From an uncultured Thalassotalea sp. (GTDB lineage Bacteria > Pseudomonadota > Gammaproteobacteria > Enterobacterales > Alteromonadaceae), in the NCBI GenBank assembly GCA_947502355.1, contig CANMZP010000013.1, positions 1-64,000 of the forward strand: DNA of 64,000 nucleotides, given 5' to 3'. A model generated the notes under the pieces. It was not told where the DNA came from, ran no database searches, and saw nothing but the letters and a program-made list of their open reading frames with translations. Position 1 is the stretch's first letter, and each line of letters begins with the position of its first letter. Below are positions 8,853-17,906 of the stretch, in pieces. Both the position numbers and the translations under genes were made by a program.

Positions 8853-9677
8853 ATGGCTGGCAAAATTAGAACACTGATTGTAGACGATGAAACACTGGCT
8901 AGAAAGGGCTTGGCGATTCGCTTAAAAGAGTTTGAACAAGTTGATATTATCGACTCTTGTGCCAACGGTAAAGAAGCCATAGAGGCGATACAAAAGCTAT
9001 CGCCCGATCTGATGTTTCTAGATATTCAAATGCCTGGCTTAAATGGATTTCAGGTACTACAAGAATTAGAGCAGCTTAATATCGCCATACCGGAAGTTAT
9101 TTTTGTTACCGCCTTTGATCAATATGCCATCAAAGCCTTTGAGATACATGCCATTGATTATTTGCTAAAACCGGTTGATCATAATCGTTTGGCATTAGCA
9201 TTAACGAAAGTTGAAAAGGCCATGGAGCAATCGCAAGACAGTGATCATAAAGACAAATTGATAAAATTGGTTAGTGAAGTGACTGGTAATGATTGCGAAC
9301 AAATTTTGGAAAACCTGCAAAATAATGCCCCGGTAGCCATTAACTCTTATTCGCCGGTGCTGGCGATAAAAGATGTTGGCGAAACCACCTTGGTGCCCAT
9401 TAAAGACATCCTATGTATTGATGCCGCAGGGGATTATATGTGTGTGCACACCGATGAGCGCACCTATATTTTAAGAAAAACCATGAAAGAGTTGGAAGAA
9501 GCTCTCGACCCCCGTATTTTTCTGCGTATCCACCGCTCGTGTATCGTCAATAAATCGTATATTGACAAGTTTGGTAATCATGTAAATGGCGAATATTACT
9601 TGATCTTAACCAGCGGCAAAGAACTCAAAGTCAGCCGCAGTTATAAAGATAAGGTAAAGCAAGCCGTGTTAGGCTAA
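8853..9677 (+). CDS. LytTR-type response regulator
   Basis: A 274-residue response regulator: receiver domain at residues 1-125 with acidic pocket DDE (11-13), phosphoacceptor Asp57 in LMFLDIQMPG, the switch residue in FVTAFD and the lysine in LLKPVD, followed by a linker and a LytTR DNA-binding domain (about 165-274, with IDAAGDYMCVHT, LRIHRSCIVN and LKVSRSYKDKV). It is the partner of the preceding kinase. Targets are unknown; LytTR regulators often control a nearby transporter or exopolysaccharide gene, and no such gene follows here. Confidence 0.92.
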   Translation: MAGKIRTLIVDDETLARKGLAIRLKEFEQVDIIDSCANGKEAIEAIQKLSPDLMFLDIQMPGLNGFQVLQELEQLNIAIPEVIFVTAFDQYAIKAFEIHAIDYLLKPVDHNRLALALTKVEKAMEQSQDSDHKDKLIKLVSEVTGNDCEQILENLQNNAPVAINSYSPVLAIKDVGETTLVPIKDILCIDAAGDYMCVHTDERTYILRKTMKELEEALDPRIFLRIHRSCIVNKSYIDKFGNHVNGEYYLILTSGKELKVSRSYKDKVKQAVLG

Positions 9678-10237
9678 TTGGCGATTTTATGTTTGGCGTT
9701 TTCTATACCAAAATGTCTAAATAAAATAATCTGTATTATATTGATGTTTTTTTAACAATTTTAAACAAACATCAATTTCTTACTTGTCTATACTTACCCA
9801 TATCGTAAGTTTGCGTTACCTGCTCTATTTTTATCCGCAAGCCTATAATTAGTCATCAAAAAGCCGATAATGCCCTAAAAAATATAAGGTTACTTGTAGG
9901 CGAGTGACTTAAAATCAATGTCCATTTGAATACGTATGTTTAAACATATACAAATACAATTTATGTAGTTATATTACAGTTAATTGCATTTGATTGGCAT
10001 TGATCAAACAATTGCAGGTTTTATTGAAAATAGCGGTTTTAGGGCTTTAAGCCACGAATTTCATGTGGTTAAATTAGTTTAGTTGAAATATGTTTAATGC
10101 TTGAGTAAATAACCATATATTACAGTGTAGTAATATTACGTTCTGGTCAGTGTAGAAAGTCAAATTAACCGGAATGCAAACCGTTAGGCGAATAAACGCC
10201 ATACTCGAGCCTCTACTTTATTGTTAAAGAGATATTT
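9678..10237. other. 560-bp AT-rich intergenic region upstream of pfkA
   Basis: No credible coding sequence or RNA gene was found on either strand. The region carries the pfkA promoter and leader. One imperfect dyad, ATTAC-AGTGTA-GTAAT, lies about 200-bp-scale upstream of the pfkA start (roughly 10121-10137). It is otherwise unexplained. Confidence 0.5.
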
Positions 10238-11203
10238 ATGATCCAAAGAATTGGTGTAATGACAAGTGGTGGCGATGCGCCAGGTATGAATGCTGCAGCA
10301 CGAGCGGTTGTTCGCGCGGGCTTATCAAATGGTCTTGAAGTTTTCGGTATTTACGATGGCTACGCCGGTCTTTATGAAGGCCGTATTGAAAAACTGGATC
10401 GTTTTTCAGTATCTGAAGTGGTAAACAAAGGTGGTACATTCCTAGGTACAGCACGTTTCCCTGAGTTTAAAGACGTAAAAGTACGTGAAAAAGCCATTGA
10501 GCAAATGAAGCAACACGGCCTTGAAGCCATTGTTGTTATTGGTGGTGACGGCTCATACATGGGCGCAAAAATGCTAACTGAAATGGGTTACCCTTGTATC
10601 GGTATTCCAGGCACAATCGATAACGATGTCGCCGGTACAGATTACACAATTGGATTCGATACCGCTTTAAACGTCATTGTTGATGCGATTGACCGTTTAC
10701 GTGACACATCAACCAGTCACAAACGTATCTCTATTGTTGAAGTTATGGGACGTCACTGTGGTGATTTAGCGCTTTGGGCAAGTATTGCAGGTGGTGCTGA
10801 GTTCTTGATCATTCCTGAAACCGGTGGCTTAGATGAGCCTAAGCTAATGGAACAAATCCATGCCGGCTTAAAGAAAGGCAAACGTCATGCCATTATCGTG
10901 ATCACAGAGCACGTAACGGATGTTAATGCATTAGCACAACGCATTGAAGCCGATACAGGCCTAGAAAGTCGTGCAACCATTCTTGGTCACATCCAACGTG
11001 GTGGTGCGCCAACAGGTCGAGATCGCGTAGTAGCTTCACGTTTTGGTGATTACGCAGTACAACTTCTCATCGAAGGTCAAGGTGGTCGTTGTGTTGGTTT
11101 AGACGGTAGTACGTTAATCCATAACGACATCATTGATGCCATCGAAAACCTAAACACGCCAGTAGATCAAAGCATGTTAGGTTTAACAACACGCTTATTC
11201 TAA
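10238..11203 (+). CDS. pfkA: ATP-dependent 6-phosphofructokinase
   Basis: A 321-residue bacterial phosphofructokinase, the same size as E. coli PfkA. It converts fructose 6-phosphate and ATP to fructose 1,6-bisphosphate in glycolysis. Visible motifs are the N-terminal ATP loop [12 protein letters not shown], the [10 protein letters not shown] nucleotide/Mg site, the catalytic [20 protein letters not shown] loop, the [11 protein letters not shown] substrate loop, and [15 protein letters not shown]. The GGDGS form indicates ATP rather than pyrophosphate dependence. The gene stands alone with its own long leader and a terminator. Confidence 0.97.
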   Translation: MIQRIGVMTSGGDAPGMNAAARAVVRAGLSNGLEVFGIYDGYAGLYEGRIEKLDRFSVSEVVNKGGTFLGTARFPEFKDVKVREKAIEQMKQHGLEAIVVIGGDGSYMGAKMLTEMGYPCIGIPGTIDNDVAGTDYTIGFDTALNVIVDAIDRLRDTSTSHKRISIVEVMGRHCGDLALWASIAGGAEFLIIPETGGLDEPKLMEQIHAGLKKGKRHAIIVITEHVTDVNALAQRIEADTGLESRATILGHIQRGGAPTGRDRVVASRFGDYAVQLLIEGQGGRCVGLDGSTLIHNDIIDAIENLNTPVDQSMLGLTTRLF

Positions 11204-11227
11204 TTTAATTAGATAAAGAATTACTCG

Positions 11228-11262
11228 AGCCTGAGTGGGGAATAACCATTCGGGCTTTTTTG
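11228..11262 (+). terminator. Terminator after pfkA
   Basis: AGCCTGAGTGG and CCATTCGGGCT pair with two G-U wobbles, followed by a run of T. It lies 25 bp after the pfkA stop, just before the first cluster of dispersed repeats. Confidence 0.75.
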
Positions 11263-11274
11263 TGCGCATACACG

Positions 11275-11371
11275 CAAGCCACCCACAGTAACGACTCTGA
11301 ATCTAATAAATAAATCATCAAGCCACCCATAGTAAACCCACTGTAAATCATCAAGCCACCCACGGTAACGG
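11275..11371 (+). repeat. Dispersed CCACCCACTGTAA repeat, cluster 1 (tandem arms)
   Basis: Three arms in plus orientation, at 11275-11292, 11318-11337 and 11351-11371, with a further partial arm CCCACTGTAA at 11337-11346. The core is close to CAAGCCACCCACTGTAAC with single changes (CAG, TAG or CGG at the third variable triplet). The second and third arms form a 33-bp tandem unit starting AAATCATCAAGCC. The cluster lies between the pfkA terminator and the 3' end of the mocR gene. No function recognised. Confidence 0.85.
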
Positions 11372-11436
11372 TTGTAAGAAGGATTACGATTAAGGTTCTA
11401 CATGTGCGCAAGCAATTTAAAAAGCAATCGTACAAA

Positions 11437-12849
11437 TCAAAGACAAGCTGAAATAATGCCCCCAAGTTGTTTTATTGCCAATAATCGATCATTTACGGTT
11501 GGATGAGCAAAAGTTAAACGAAAGCAACTCTTAAACTTTGGTTTGGCTGAAAATAAGCAACCAGGTGTAATAACAATGTTTTGTTTAATCGCTTGATGGT
11601 ACAAATCTAAAGTATCTATTTTTTCAGGGAGCTGAAGCCAAAGAGATAGGCCACCATCTGGCACCGTATAGCGTACATCAAATGACCAATGCTGATTTAT
11701 CGCTTTAAGCAGTTGCTCGCGTTGCTTTAATAATTGTCGACGATGTTGTTGCAGGTAACGTTCATAATGACCTGCTTTTATAAAGTTGGCGGTGCCTTGC
11801 TGTATGGCAAGGCCGTTGGCTAAATTACTTATTAATTTACTTTGCGCTATGCCTTTATTGTGGGGTTTAGATATTGTCCAACCAAGCCTTAAATCGCGTG
11901 ATAAAGACTTTGAAAGTGAGCTGCATAAAATCACGTTGTCTTGATTGTCAAATGCCTTGAGGGGAACAGTTGGACTGTTAAACCCCAAATCTCCATAAAT
12001 ATCATCTTCTATCAGCGTAAAGTCGTAGGTTTTGGCCATACCAATGATTTGCTGCATGACCTCTTCGCTCATATTCGAGCCGGTAGGTGTGGCAAAGTTT
12101 GGGGTGACAATACAGGCTTTAATTGGCCATTGAATGGCTGCTTTTTCAAGTGCCTTGGCATTCATACCGCGGGTATAAGAACTGGGGATTTCAATAACAT
12201 GAAAACCAAGATGTTGCAGTAATTGAATGACCCCATAAAAAGCGGGAGACTCTACCGCGACAATATCACCAGGTTTACACACTTGTTGAAGAGCCAAATA
12301 CAAACTGTTCTGACAACCGGAGGTAACACACACATCGTCCTCTTGAAGATTAACACCTCGTTTTTGATAGCGCTTAACTATTTCTTCTTTTAATAATTGA
12401 TCACCCGCCGGCGCTGCATAATAGAGCGCATTACTTTGCTGATGTTGTCGCATAGACCGCGTAATTGAGCGGTTTAATTGTTGAAGGTGAGATGATATTG
12501 GCACATCAAGTTTGGCTTTGGGGCTAATATCAAATGCCGCACTGCGCTCCATAATATCAAAAAACACATCGGGGACATGCACCGGATTTGGCTTTTCTAA
12601 CGCTGATGCAGGCAAATCTCTAAAAGGTTTATTAGATGATTGGGCAACATAAAATCCTGATCTTGGTTTTGCGTAAACAAGGCCTCTTGACTCGAGAAGC
12701 TGTAAAGCATGTTGGATAGAAATATTCGCCAATTTATATTGGTTTGCTAATTGACGGATAGATGGTAATTTTTCATTTACTTGCCATCGACCAAGTTCAA
12801 TGTCTTTGCGAATGGTTAGCGCCACTTGCTCGTACTTAAATTGTTTCAT
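11437..12849 (-). CDS. MocR-type regulator (GntR-HTH/aminotransferase fusion)
   Basis: A 470-residue MocR/PdxR-type protein. Residues 1-75 form a GntR winged helix-turn-helix (KLPSIRQLANQYKLANISIQHALQLLE, then RPSGFYVA-like GY wing), and from about residue 110 a fold-type I aminotransferase domain follows, with the PLP lysine in SSLSKSLSRDLRLGW and the LIEDDIYGDL aspartate that contacts the pyridine nitrogen. Such proteins are PLP-binding transcription factors rather than enzymes. The divergent neighbour is a ccoG-like gene, and the 127 bp between them contain a direct repeat of the kind MocR proteins bind. No pyridoxal or GABA gene is adjacent, so the regulon is unclear. Confidence 0.9.
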   Translation of the reverse strand: MKQFKYEQVALTIRKDIELGRWQVNEKLPSIRQLANQYKLANISIQHALQLLESRGLVYAKPRSGFYVAQSSNKPFRDLPASALEKPNPVHVPDVFFDIMERSAAFDISPKAKLDVPISSHLQQLNRSITRSMRQHQQSNALYYAAPAGDQLLKEEIVKRYQKRGVNLQEDDVCVTSGCQNSLYLALQQVCKPGDIVAVESPAFYGVIQLLQHLGFHVIEIPSSYTRGMNAKALEKAAIQWPIKACIVTPNFATPTGSNMSEEVMQQIIGMAKTYDFTLIEDDIYGDLGFNSPTVPLKAFDNQDNVILCSSLSKSLSRDLRLGWTISKPHNKGIAQSKLISNLANGLAIQQGTANFIKAGHYERYLQQHRRQLLKQREQLLKAINQHWSFDVRYTVPDGGLSLWLQLPEKIDTLDLYHQAIKQNIVITPGCLFSAKPKFKSCFRLTFAHPTVNDRLLAIKQLGGIISACL

Positions 12850-12888
12850 TGATTTTATGCTTGCTTTGTTTGTGTTGCATTACTTTGT

Positions 12889-12923
12889 CTGTATCTATTG
12901 TATATGATATTTCTGTATCTATT
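12889..12923. promoter_or_regulatory. Direct repeat, candidate MocR operator
   Basis: CTGTATCTATT occurs exactly twice, at 12889-12899 and 12913-12923, 24 bp start to start, in the short region between the divergent mocR and ccoG genes. Characterised MocR proteins bind direct repeats in such regions. The sites cover the likely promoter area of both genes. Assignment is by position and geometry only. Confidence 0.5.
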
Positions 12924-12976
12924 AATAACAGTTTAAAAGAATACACTTTGCTCCAGTACACTAAAGCTGGAGTAAA

Positions 12977-14350
12977 GTGATGAATGAACACTATTTAACC
13001 GACAAAAAACTCATTATTGAAACGACGGTTCCCGAACAAAAAATTTATATTCGAGAGCAATTTGGGACTTTTCAAAATATTCGTCGCAAACTATCTACCA
13101 TATTGATTTGTATCTTTATATTTATGCCGTTCTTACAATATGACGGGCACCAGGCCTTCTTATTCGACTTGGAGCAACAAACCTTACAACTGTTTGCTTT
13201 TACGCTCTTTCCACAAGACTTAGTGATCATCACGCTATTATTTTGCCTTGCGGCCTTTACACTTTTTTATGTCACCAAATTATATGGTCGTGTTTGGTGT
13301 GGATTTACCTGTCCGCAAACCATTTAGACATTATTGTTTAATTGGATTGAGCGACGTGTCGAGGGCAGCCATAACCAAAGCAAGGCCTTAGATAAACAAG
13401 GCTTTTCACTTAATTTTGTATGGCGAAAACTTACTAAGCACGTATTATGGTTGGGTATATCCTTGTTAACCGCATTGGCTTTTATTTCCTATTTTATTCC
13501 CGTTGAGCAACTCTATATACCGTTTTTCACCCTGAATTTATCTGTCGTAGTAACAGGATGGGTACTGTTTTTTGCAGGTTGCACTTACATTAATGCTGGA
13601 TTTATACGAGAGAAAATGTGTCTGCATATGTGTCCGTATTCACGGTTTCAATCAGCCATGTTTGATGAGCAAACCTCACTGGTTACTTACGATGTGACGA
13701 GAGGAGAAAATAGAGGGAAACGGAAAAGGGGAGAGACCATTAAACACATGGGTGATTGTGTTGACTGTAACCTTTGTGTGCAAGTCTGTCCTGCAGGCAT
13801 CGATATACGTAACGGATTGCAATATGAGTGCATTAATTGTGGTTTGTGCATTGATGCCTGTGATCAAACCATGAGTAAATTTAATTACCCGAAGCGCTTA
13901 ATTGATTTTAGTAAATCAACAACCCAAAAAATGATTAAAGGCCAGCAATTGAGTTACCTTGCTGTGATCGCATTACTTGTGGGAGGCGTTATTATATGGG
14001 CTATGGCATGGACAAGCTTTGAGGTAAACATTATACGTGACAGACAAGCTTTGTATCGCATTAATCAGCAAGGGGTGGTTGAAAATACGTACTTATTTAA
14101 AATACGTAACAAGGCTAATACTGTTGAACATTTTGACGTAAAAATAGAAAATCCCAAAGTGTATAAGTTTGAAAACAAACCTAAAATTGATGCGGATCCT
14201 GGAGAGCTTAAAACAGTTGCGGTTGTTGTCTCTCAAAAGCAAACGAACGCGCAAAATGTTGATAAATTGCGTTTTACCATTACCGCAAAACAAAACGGCC
14301 ACACACTAACCAAACAAGTTTCGTTTTATGGTGGTAATAAAGGATGGTAG
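12977..14350 (+). pseudogene. ccoG: ccoG/rdxB/fixG-like gene interrupted by an in-frame amber codon
   Basis: The reading frame 12977-14350 encodes a CcoG/RdxB/FixG-type membrane ferredoxin (cytochrome cbb3 oxidase accessory protein, copper reduction). It is continuous except for one TAG at 13325-13327, codon 117 of 458. The stop falls directly after WCGFTCPQTI, where relatives have tryptophan (CPQTxW), so a single TGG to TAG change explains it. Downstream, in the same frame, are further membrane helices, two 4Fe-4S motifs (CVDCNLCVQVCPAG and CINCGLCIDACD) and the C-terminal Ig-like FixG domain, all intact. The first segment would end as a 116-residue fragment. Restart at TTG 13334 is conceivable but has no clear ribosome binding site. 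No cco oxidase genes are nearby. It could also be a sequencing error or suppressed codon. Confidence 0.85.
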
Positions 14351-14382
14351 TTGTGTGCAATCTAACAAGTGAAAATCATCTA

Positions 14383-14419
14383 GCCACCCACTGTAACTAG
14401 GGTTATTACAGTGGGTGGC
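14383..14419. repeat. Dispersed repeat as inverted pair (hairpin unit 1)
   Basis: GCCACCCACTGTAA at 14383-14396 and its exact inverted complement at 14406-14419 form a perfect 14-bp stem around a 9-nt loop. It sits 30 bp after the ccoG reading frame. There is no T run, so it is not an ordinary terminator. Confidence 0.88.
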
Positions 14420-14471
14420 ATAAGGTGTTATTCCACAGGTTTAAATTAGGAAATGAAGATAGATAAATTAT

Positions 14472-14514
14472 CAAGCCACCCATCGTAACTGACGTGATTA
14501 CGGTGGGTGGCTTG
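14472..14514. repeat. Dispersed repeat as inverted pair (hairpin unit 2)
   Basis: CAAGCCACCCATCGTAA at 14472-14488 pairs with TTACGGTGGGTGGCTTG at 14498-14514 over 17 positions with one T-G wobble, again around a 9-nt loop. It lies between the ccoG frame and the 3' end of the MOSC gene. Its sequence differs from unit 1 at the variable triplet on both arms, so pairing has been kept by near-compensatory change. Confidence 0.88.
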
Positions 14515-14575
14515 GTGTTTATACCCGCTAATTTATCAATAAAATGATGATCTGAAGAATGAGAACTTTAAAAGG

Positions 14576-15073
14576 TTAGTCCGGTATTGAGCTACCTATA
14601 AACTTAACTTCATCGAAGAGGTATATGTGTCCGCTGGTAATGACTTTTGCCGTAATACCGCCATGACCTCTTATGGCATTATACCCACCTGAGCCAAATA
14701 CTTTTTCCATTTTTGAACATGGGTGACACAGGCCCGTACCTTTTAAAATAACATCGCCAACACAAAAGTATTGGTCTTTTAATGCCAGAACGTTAATGCC
14801 ACTAAACACTAGGTTTCGGCGTAGTAATGTTGCTGAAATTAGATTGACGTGCAAAAGGCCTGCGATAACGGCTAAATGTTCTTTTTGAATGATAGTCACT
14901 TGCCGTTTACTGTTTAGCTTTCCTTTAAAACGATCCTCTGTAATGCCTTTCCCTGGTTCTAAATAGGCTTGCTCTCTTACTTCCATTTCAATATTTCTTG
15001 CCGGCCTTATGCCAATCCAGTCCAATGTGCCAATTTGCGGTAAAGTTTGGAGCAGTTCGTTAACGGTAGGCAT
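14576..15073 (-). CDS. MOSC domain protein
   Basis: A 165-residue single-domain MOSC protein. MOSC domains bind sulfur or molybdopterin and occur in molybdenum-cofactor sulfurases and in YiiM/YuaD-type N-hydroxylated-base reductases. The conserved cysteine is in the GLCHPCSKMEKVF segment, near the typical C-terminal motif RGHGGITAKVI, with LLRRNLVFSGIN in the core. The small size matches stand-alone proteins without the beta-barrel N domain or ferredoxin domain. It is isolated: no molybdenum cofactor genes are nearby and it is flanked on both sides by the CCACCCACTGTAA repeats. Confidence 0.88.
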   Translation of the reverse strand: MPTVNELLQTLPQIGTLDWIGIRPARNIEMEVREQAYLEPGKGITEDRFKGKLNSKRQVTIIQKEHLAVIAGLLHVNLISATLLRRNLVFSGINVLALKDQYFCVGDVILKGTGLCHPCSKMEKVFGSGGYNAIRGHGGITAKVITSGHIYLFDEVKFIGSSIPD

Positions 15074-15132
15074 AGTAATTTAGTGCTCATCATTAAAATA
15101 AAAAGGTATACCGTGAAGTATAATAAATCAGA

Positions 15133-15220
15133 TAAGACACCCACTGTAATCTTTGTAATAACAGTGGGTGGCTTACTAATTTTTAAAATATAAGGGTGGT
15201 GATTAACAGTGGGTGGCTTG
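15133..15220. repeat. Dispersed repeat: hairpin unit 3 plus a single inverted arm
   Basis: TAAGACACCCACTGTAA at 15133-15149 pairs with TAACAGTGGGTGGCTTA at 15159-15175 (15 of 17 positions), with a 9-nt loop as in the other two units. A further minus-orientation arm, TAACAGTGGGTGGCTTG, stands alone at 15204-15220. The cluster lies between the MOSC start and the pykA terminator. Confidence 0.87.
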
Positions 15221-15261
15221 TTAACTTACCCGGGTTAACTTTATATTCTATATTTTGAGCA

Positions 15262-15291
15262 ATAAAAAACCACATCAATGGATGTGGTTTG
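15262..15291 (-). terminator. Terminator of the hexR-pykA unit
   Basis: Read on the minus strand, AAACCACATCC-ATTG-ATGTGGTTT is followed by a T run (TTTTTTATT). It lies 28 bp beyond the pykA stop. Confidence 0.85.
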
Positions 15292-15318
15292 TAATGGTTT
15301 TATCTAATAAAGGAGAGG

Positions 15319-16764
15319 TTAGTCTTCTCTATAAGTTAATATTTTCATGGTATTACTTGCACCAACCGTTTCCATTTCATCACCTTGCGTTACGATGACC
15401 AAATCACCATCAACAAGTTTTGAATATCGTTGATTGGCAACGGTTTTTAGGATCTCTTTTGACAACTCATTACTTTTTAATTCCGTTGAATCAAAATACA
15501 ATGGGTAAACACCTCGATAAATCTCCGAGCGACATAGCGTTTTATAGTGGCGTGATAAAGAGAAAATAGGTAAACCAGAAGTAATACGTGACATAACTTT
15601 AGCGGTCATACCTGATTCGGTTAGCGAAATTATGGCTTTAATGTTTGGTAGATGGTTTGCTGCATACATCGCCGATAAGGCCGTTGTTTCAGAAATGTCT
15701 TGGAATTTTTCATCCAAACGGTGTTTCGAAACATTCGCTTTACGATGTTTTTCTGCACCTTTACACACTTCACCCATGGCTTTTACGGTTTCTACCGGGT
15801 ACTTACCTGCAGCCGTTTCGGCACTTAACATTACCGCATCGGTACCATCAAGTACGGCGTTTGCAACATCCATCACTTCAGCACGTGTTGGCATTGGGCT
15901 TGTGATCATCGTTTCCATCATTTGTGTTGCGGTAATTACAACACGGTTTAATGTACGACTACGGGCAATAATGTGTTTTTGCATACCAACAAGGGCAGCA
16001 TCACCAATTTCAACCCCTAAATCACCACGAGCAACCATAACAACATCGGATGCCATAATGATTTCATCTAATGTATTGTCTTCAACCGCTTCAGCACGTT
16101 CAATTTTTGATACCAAACGCGCATCACAGCCAGCTTCTTGTACCAATTTACGTGCATAATGCATGTCTTGTGCATCACGAGGGAAAGATACCGCGATAAA
16201 GTCGGCGTCCAATTGGGCAGCAAGTTTAATATCTTGTTTGTCTTTGTCGGTAAGGGCTGCAGCAGATAAACCACCACCTTGACGGTTAATGCCTTTATTA
16301 TTTGATAATGGTCCACCAACGGTTGTTACCGTGTGTACTTTTTTACCAACAACTTGCGTTACTTTTAGCTGTACACGGCCGTCATCTAATAACAGAATGT
16401 CACCAGGTTTTGAGTCTTCTGGTAGCGCCTTGTAGTCGATACCGACAACGTCTTTAGTCCCTTCACCTTTGGGTAATTCTGCATCCAGAATGAAACTATC
16501 ACCGATGGCTAATTGTATTGGTCCGTCTTTGAACGTAGAAATTCGAATTTTTGGACCTTGCAAGTCGCCAAGGATCGCGACATAGGTATTTAATTCTTCA
16601 GCAATTTTTCTTACGTTTTCAGCTCGAGTAATATGGTCTTGAGCAATCCCGTGTGAGAAGTTGAGGCGAACAACGTTCACCCCAGCTTTGATCAGGTCGC
16701 GTAATACATCAAGATCGTCCGTAGCCGGACCAAGTGTGGCTACGATTTTAGTTCTTCTTGGCAT
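15319..16764 (-). CDS. pykA: Pyruvate kinase, PykA type
   Basis: A 481-residue pyruvate kinase, closest in my recollection to E. coli PykA (480 residues), converting phosphoenolpyruvate and ADP to pyruvate and ATP. Visible motifs are [13 protein letters not shown] and VVRLNFSHG at the N terminus, [14 protein letters not shown], the active-site segment [10 protein letters not shown], the ATQMMETM signature, [18 protein letters not shown], and the C-terminal domain ending near [11 protein letters not shown]. The ATG has a GAGG box upstream. It starts 14 bp after the hexR stop, so the two form an operon; HexR-linked pykA is also seen in Shewanella-type genomes. Confidence 0.97.
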   Translation of the reverse strand: MPRRTKIVATLGPATDDLDVLRDLIKAGVNVVRLNFSHGIAQDHITRAENVRKIAEELNTYVAILGDLQGPKIRISTFKDGPIQLAIGDSFILDAELPKGEGTKDVVGIDYKALPEDSKPGDILLLDDGRVQLKVTQVVGKKVHTVTTVGGPLSNNKGINRQGGGLSAAALTDKDKQDIKLAAQLDADFIAVSFPRDAQDMHYARKLVQEAGCDARLVSKIERAEAVEDNTLDEIIMASDVVMVARGDLGVEIGDAALVGMQKHIIARSRTLNRVVITATQMMETMITSPMPTRAEVMDVANAVLDGTDAVMLSAETAAGKYPVETVKAMGEVCKGAEKHRKANVSKHRLDEKFQDISETTALSAMYAANHLPNIKAIISLTESGMTAKVMSRITSGLPIFSLSRHYKTLCRSEIYRGVYPLYFDSTELKSNELSKEILKTVANQRYSKLVDGDLVIVTQGDEMETVGASNTMKILTYRED

Positions 16765-16778
16765 TTTAACCTCAAATA

Positions 16779-17630
16779 TTAATTTTCTTTACGCTCAAAA
16801 CGAGAAGCGCGTAGCGTGTCTTTTACTTTCTTTAAATTATCACGGAATTTCGACCCTCGACGAAGGGTAAAGCCCGTTGCCAAAATATCAACCAGCACTA
16901 ACTGCGCAATACGTGACGCCATTGGCATATAAAGGTCAGTATCTTCAGATACCGAAGGAGACAATACGATATTACATTCTTTAGCAATTGGCGTATCTTG
17001 ATCTGTTATCCCAATAACAATCGCGTCATTTTCACGAGCAATTTGCGCGATTTCAACAATCTGCTTTGTTCTACCCGTATGGGAGATAACAATAACAACA
17101 TCACCTTGTTGAGAGTTAATGGCGCTCATGCGTTGCATTAAAATATCATCAAAATAAACAACAGGCACATTAAAGCGGAAAAATTTGTTTTGTGCATCAT
17201 GCGCTACAATAGCCGACGTACCTAGGCCAAAGAATGAAATTTTATTGGCTTGGGTTAATACATCTACCGCACGATTGATTGCTTGTGTACTCAAGTTTTT
17301 TCGGGCCATTTCAAGGTTTGCTTGAGTGGATTCGAAGATTTTGGTGGTGTATTCTTCAGCTGTATCATCTTCGTCAACGTGACGGTTAACGTAAGGCGTA
17401 CCATTGGCAAGGCTTTGGGCTAAATGAAGTTTAAAATCTGGGTAACCTTTGGTGTCTAGACGACGACAGAAACGGTTAACCGTTGGCTCACTGATATTGG
17501 CTTGTTTTGCAAGAGATGCAATGCTGGCATGAATAACGGTTGCCGGAGATGCTAATATAACTTCAGCTACTTTTCTTTCGGATTTACTGAATGAATCGAA
17601 TTCATTTGTAATTTTTTCTAAAATATTCAT
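16779..17630 (-). CDS. hexR: Central carbon regulator HexR (RpiR family)
   Basis: A 283-residue RpiR-type regulator very similar in layout to HexR. The N-terminal helix-turn-helix includes [16 protein letters not shown]-like residues ([13 protein letters not shown]) and [24 protein letters not shown]; the SIS sugar-phosphate domain (about 125-260) includes [20 protein letters not shown] and [16 protein letters not shown]. HexR senses 2-keto-3-deoxy-6-phosphogluconate in species that have the Entner-Doudoroff route and represses zwf, edd-eda and glycolytic genes. Here it is divergent from zwf and upstream of pykA. An AGAGG box precedes the ATG. Since edd and eda are not in this window, the effector supply should be checked elsewhere in the genome. 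Confidence 0.95.
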   Translation of the reverse strand: MNILEKITNEFDSFSKSERKVAEVILASPATVIHASIASLAKQANISEPTVNRFCRRLDTKGYPDFKLHLAQSLANGTPYVNRHVDEDDTAEEYTTKIFESTQANLEMARKNLSTQAINRAVDVLTQANKISFFGLGTSAIVAHDAQNKFFRFNVPVVYFDDILMQRMSAINSQQGDVVIVISHTGRTKQIVEIAQIARENDAIVIGITDQDTPIAKECNIVLSPSVSEDTDLYMPMASRIAQLVLVDILATGFTLRRGSKFRDNLKKVKDTLRASRFERKEN

Positions 17631-17906
17631 TCAAAGACCTCTTTTTGTTTGATTTATGTACTAACGGTTAAAATATTACAAAACTTTTACGTAATATAGT
17701 TCCAAATTCAATCCAATACTATATTATTTCTGATCACAATGAAACAAATTAACACAAAATTTAGTTCGCTGTTAAAAAAGGAATTATAAATGGTTTACGC
17801 TTGATGTATAATTGCCATCTTGAAAAAAACTGAAGTCTATAATTTCACTGTTTTTTATCTTGTAACTCATTGAATTTTTTACCTTTATATCTTGAGAACA
17901 ATAAAT

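Noticed and set aside
11275-11371. CRISPR array
   Set aside because: The arms are short, partly palindromic, irregularly spaced overall and found at several loci in both orientations; there are no spacers of uniform length and no cas genes.
13325-13327. TAG in ccoG as pyrrolysine or programmed read-through
   Set aside because: No pyl genes are in view, and relatives have tryptophan here, so a simple TGG to TAG mutation is the more economical explanation.
15632-16159. 175-codon open frame on the plus strand within pykA
   Set aside because: It lies wholly antisense to a certain gene with strong codon bias, and its product has no recognisable domain; open antisense frames are expected there.
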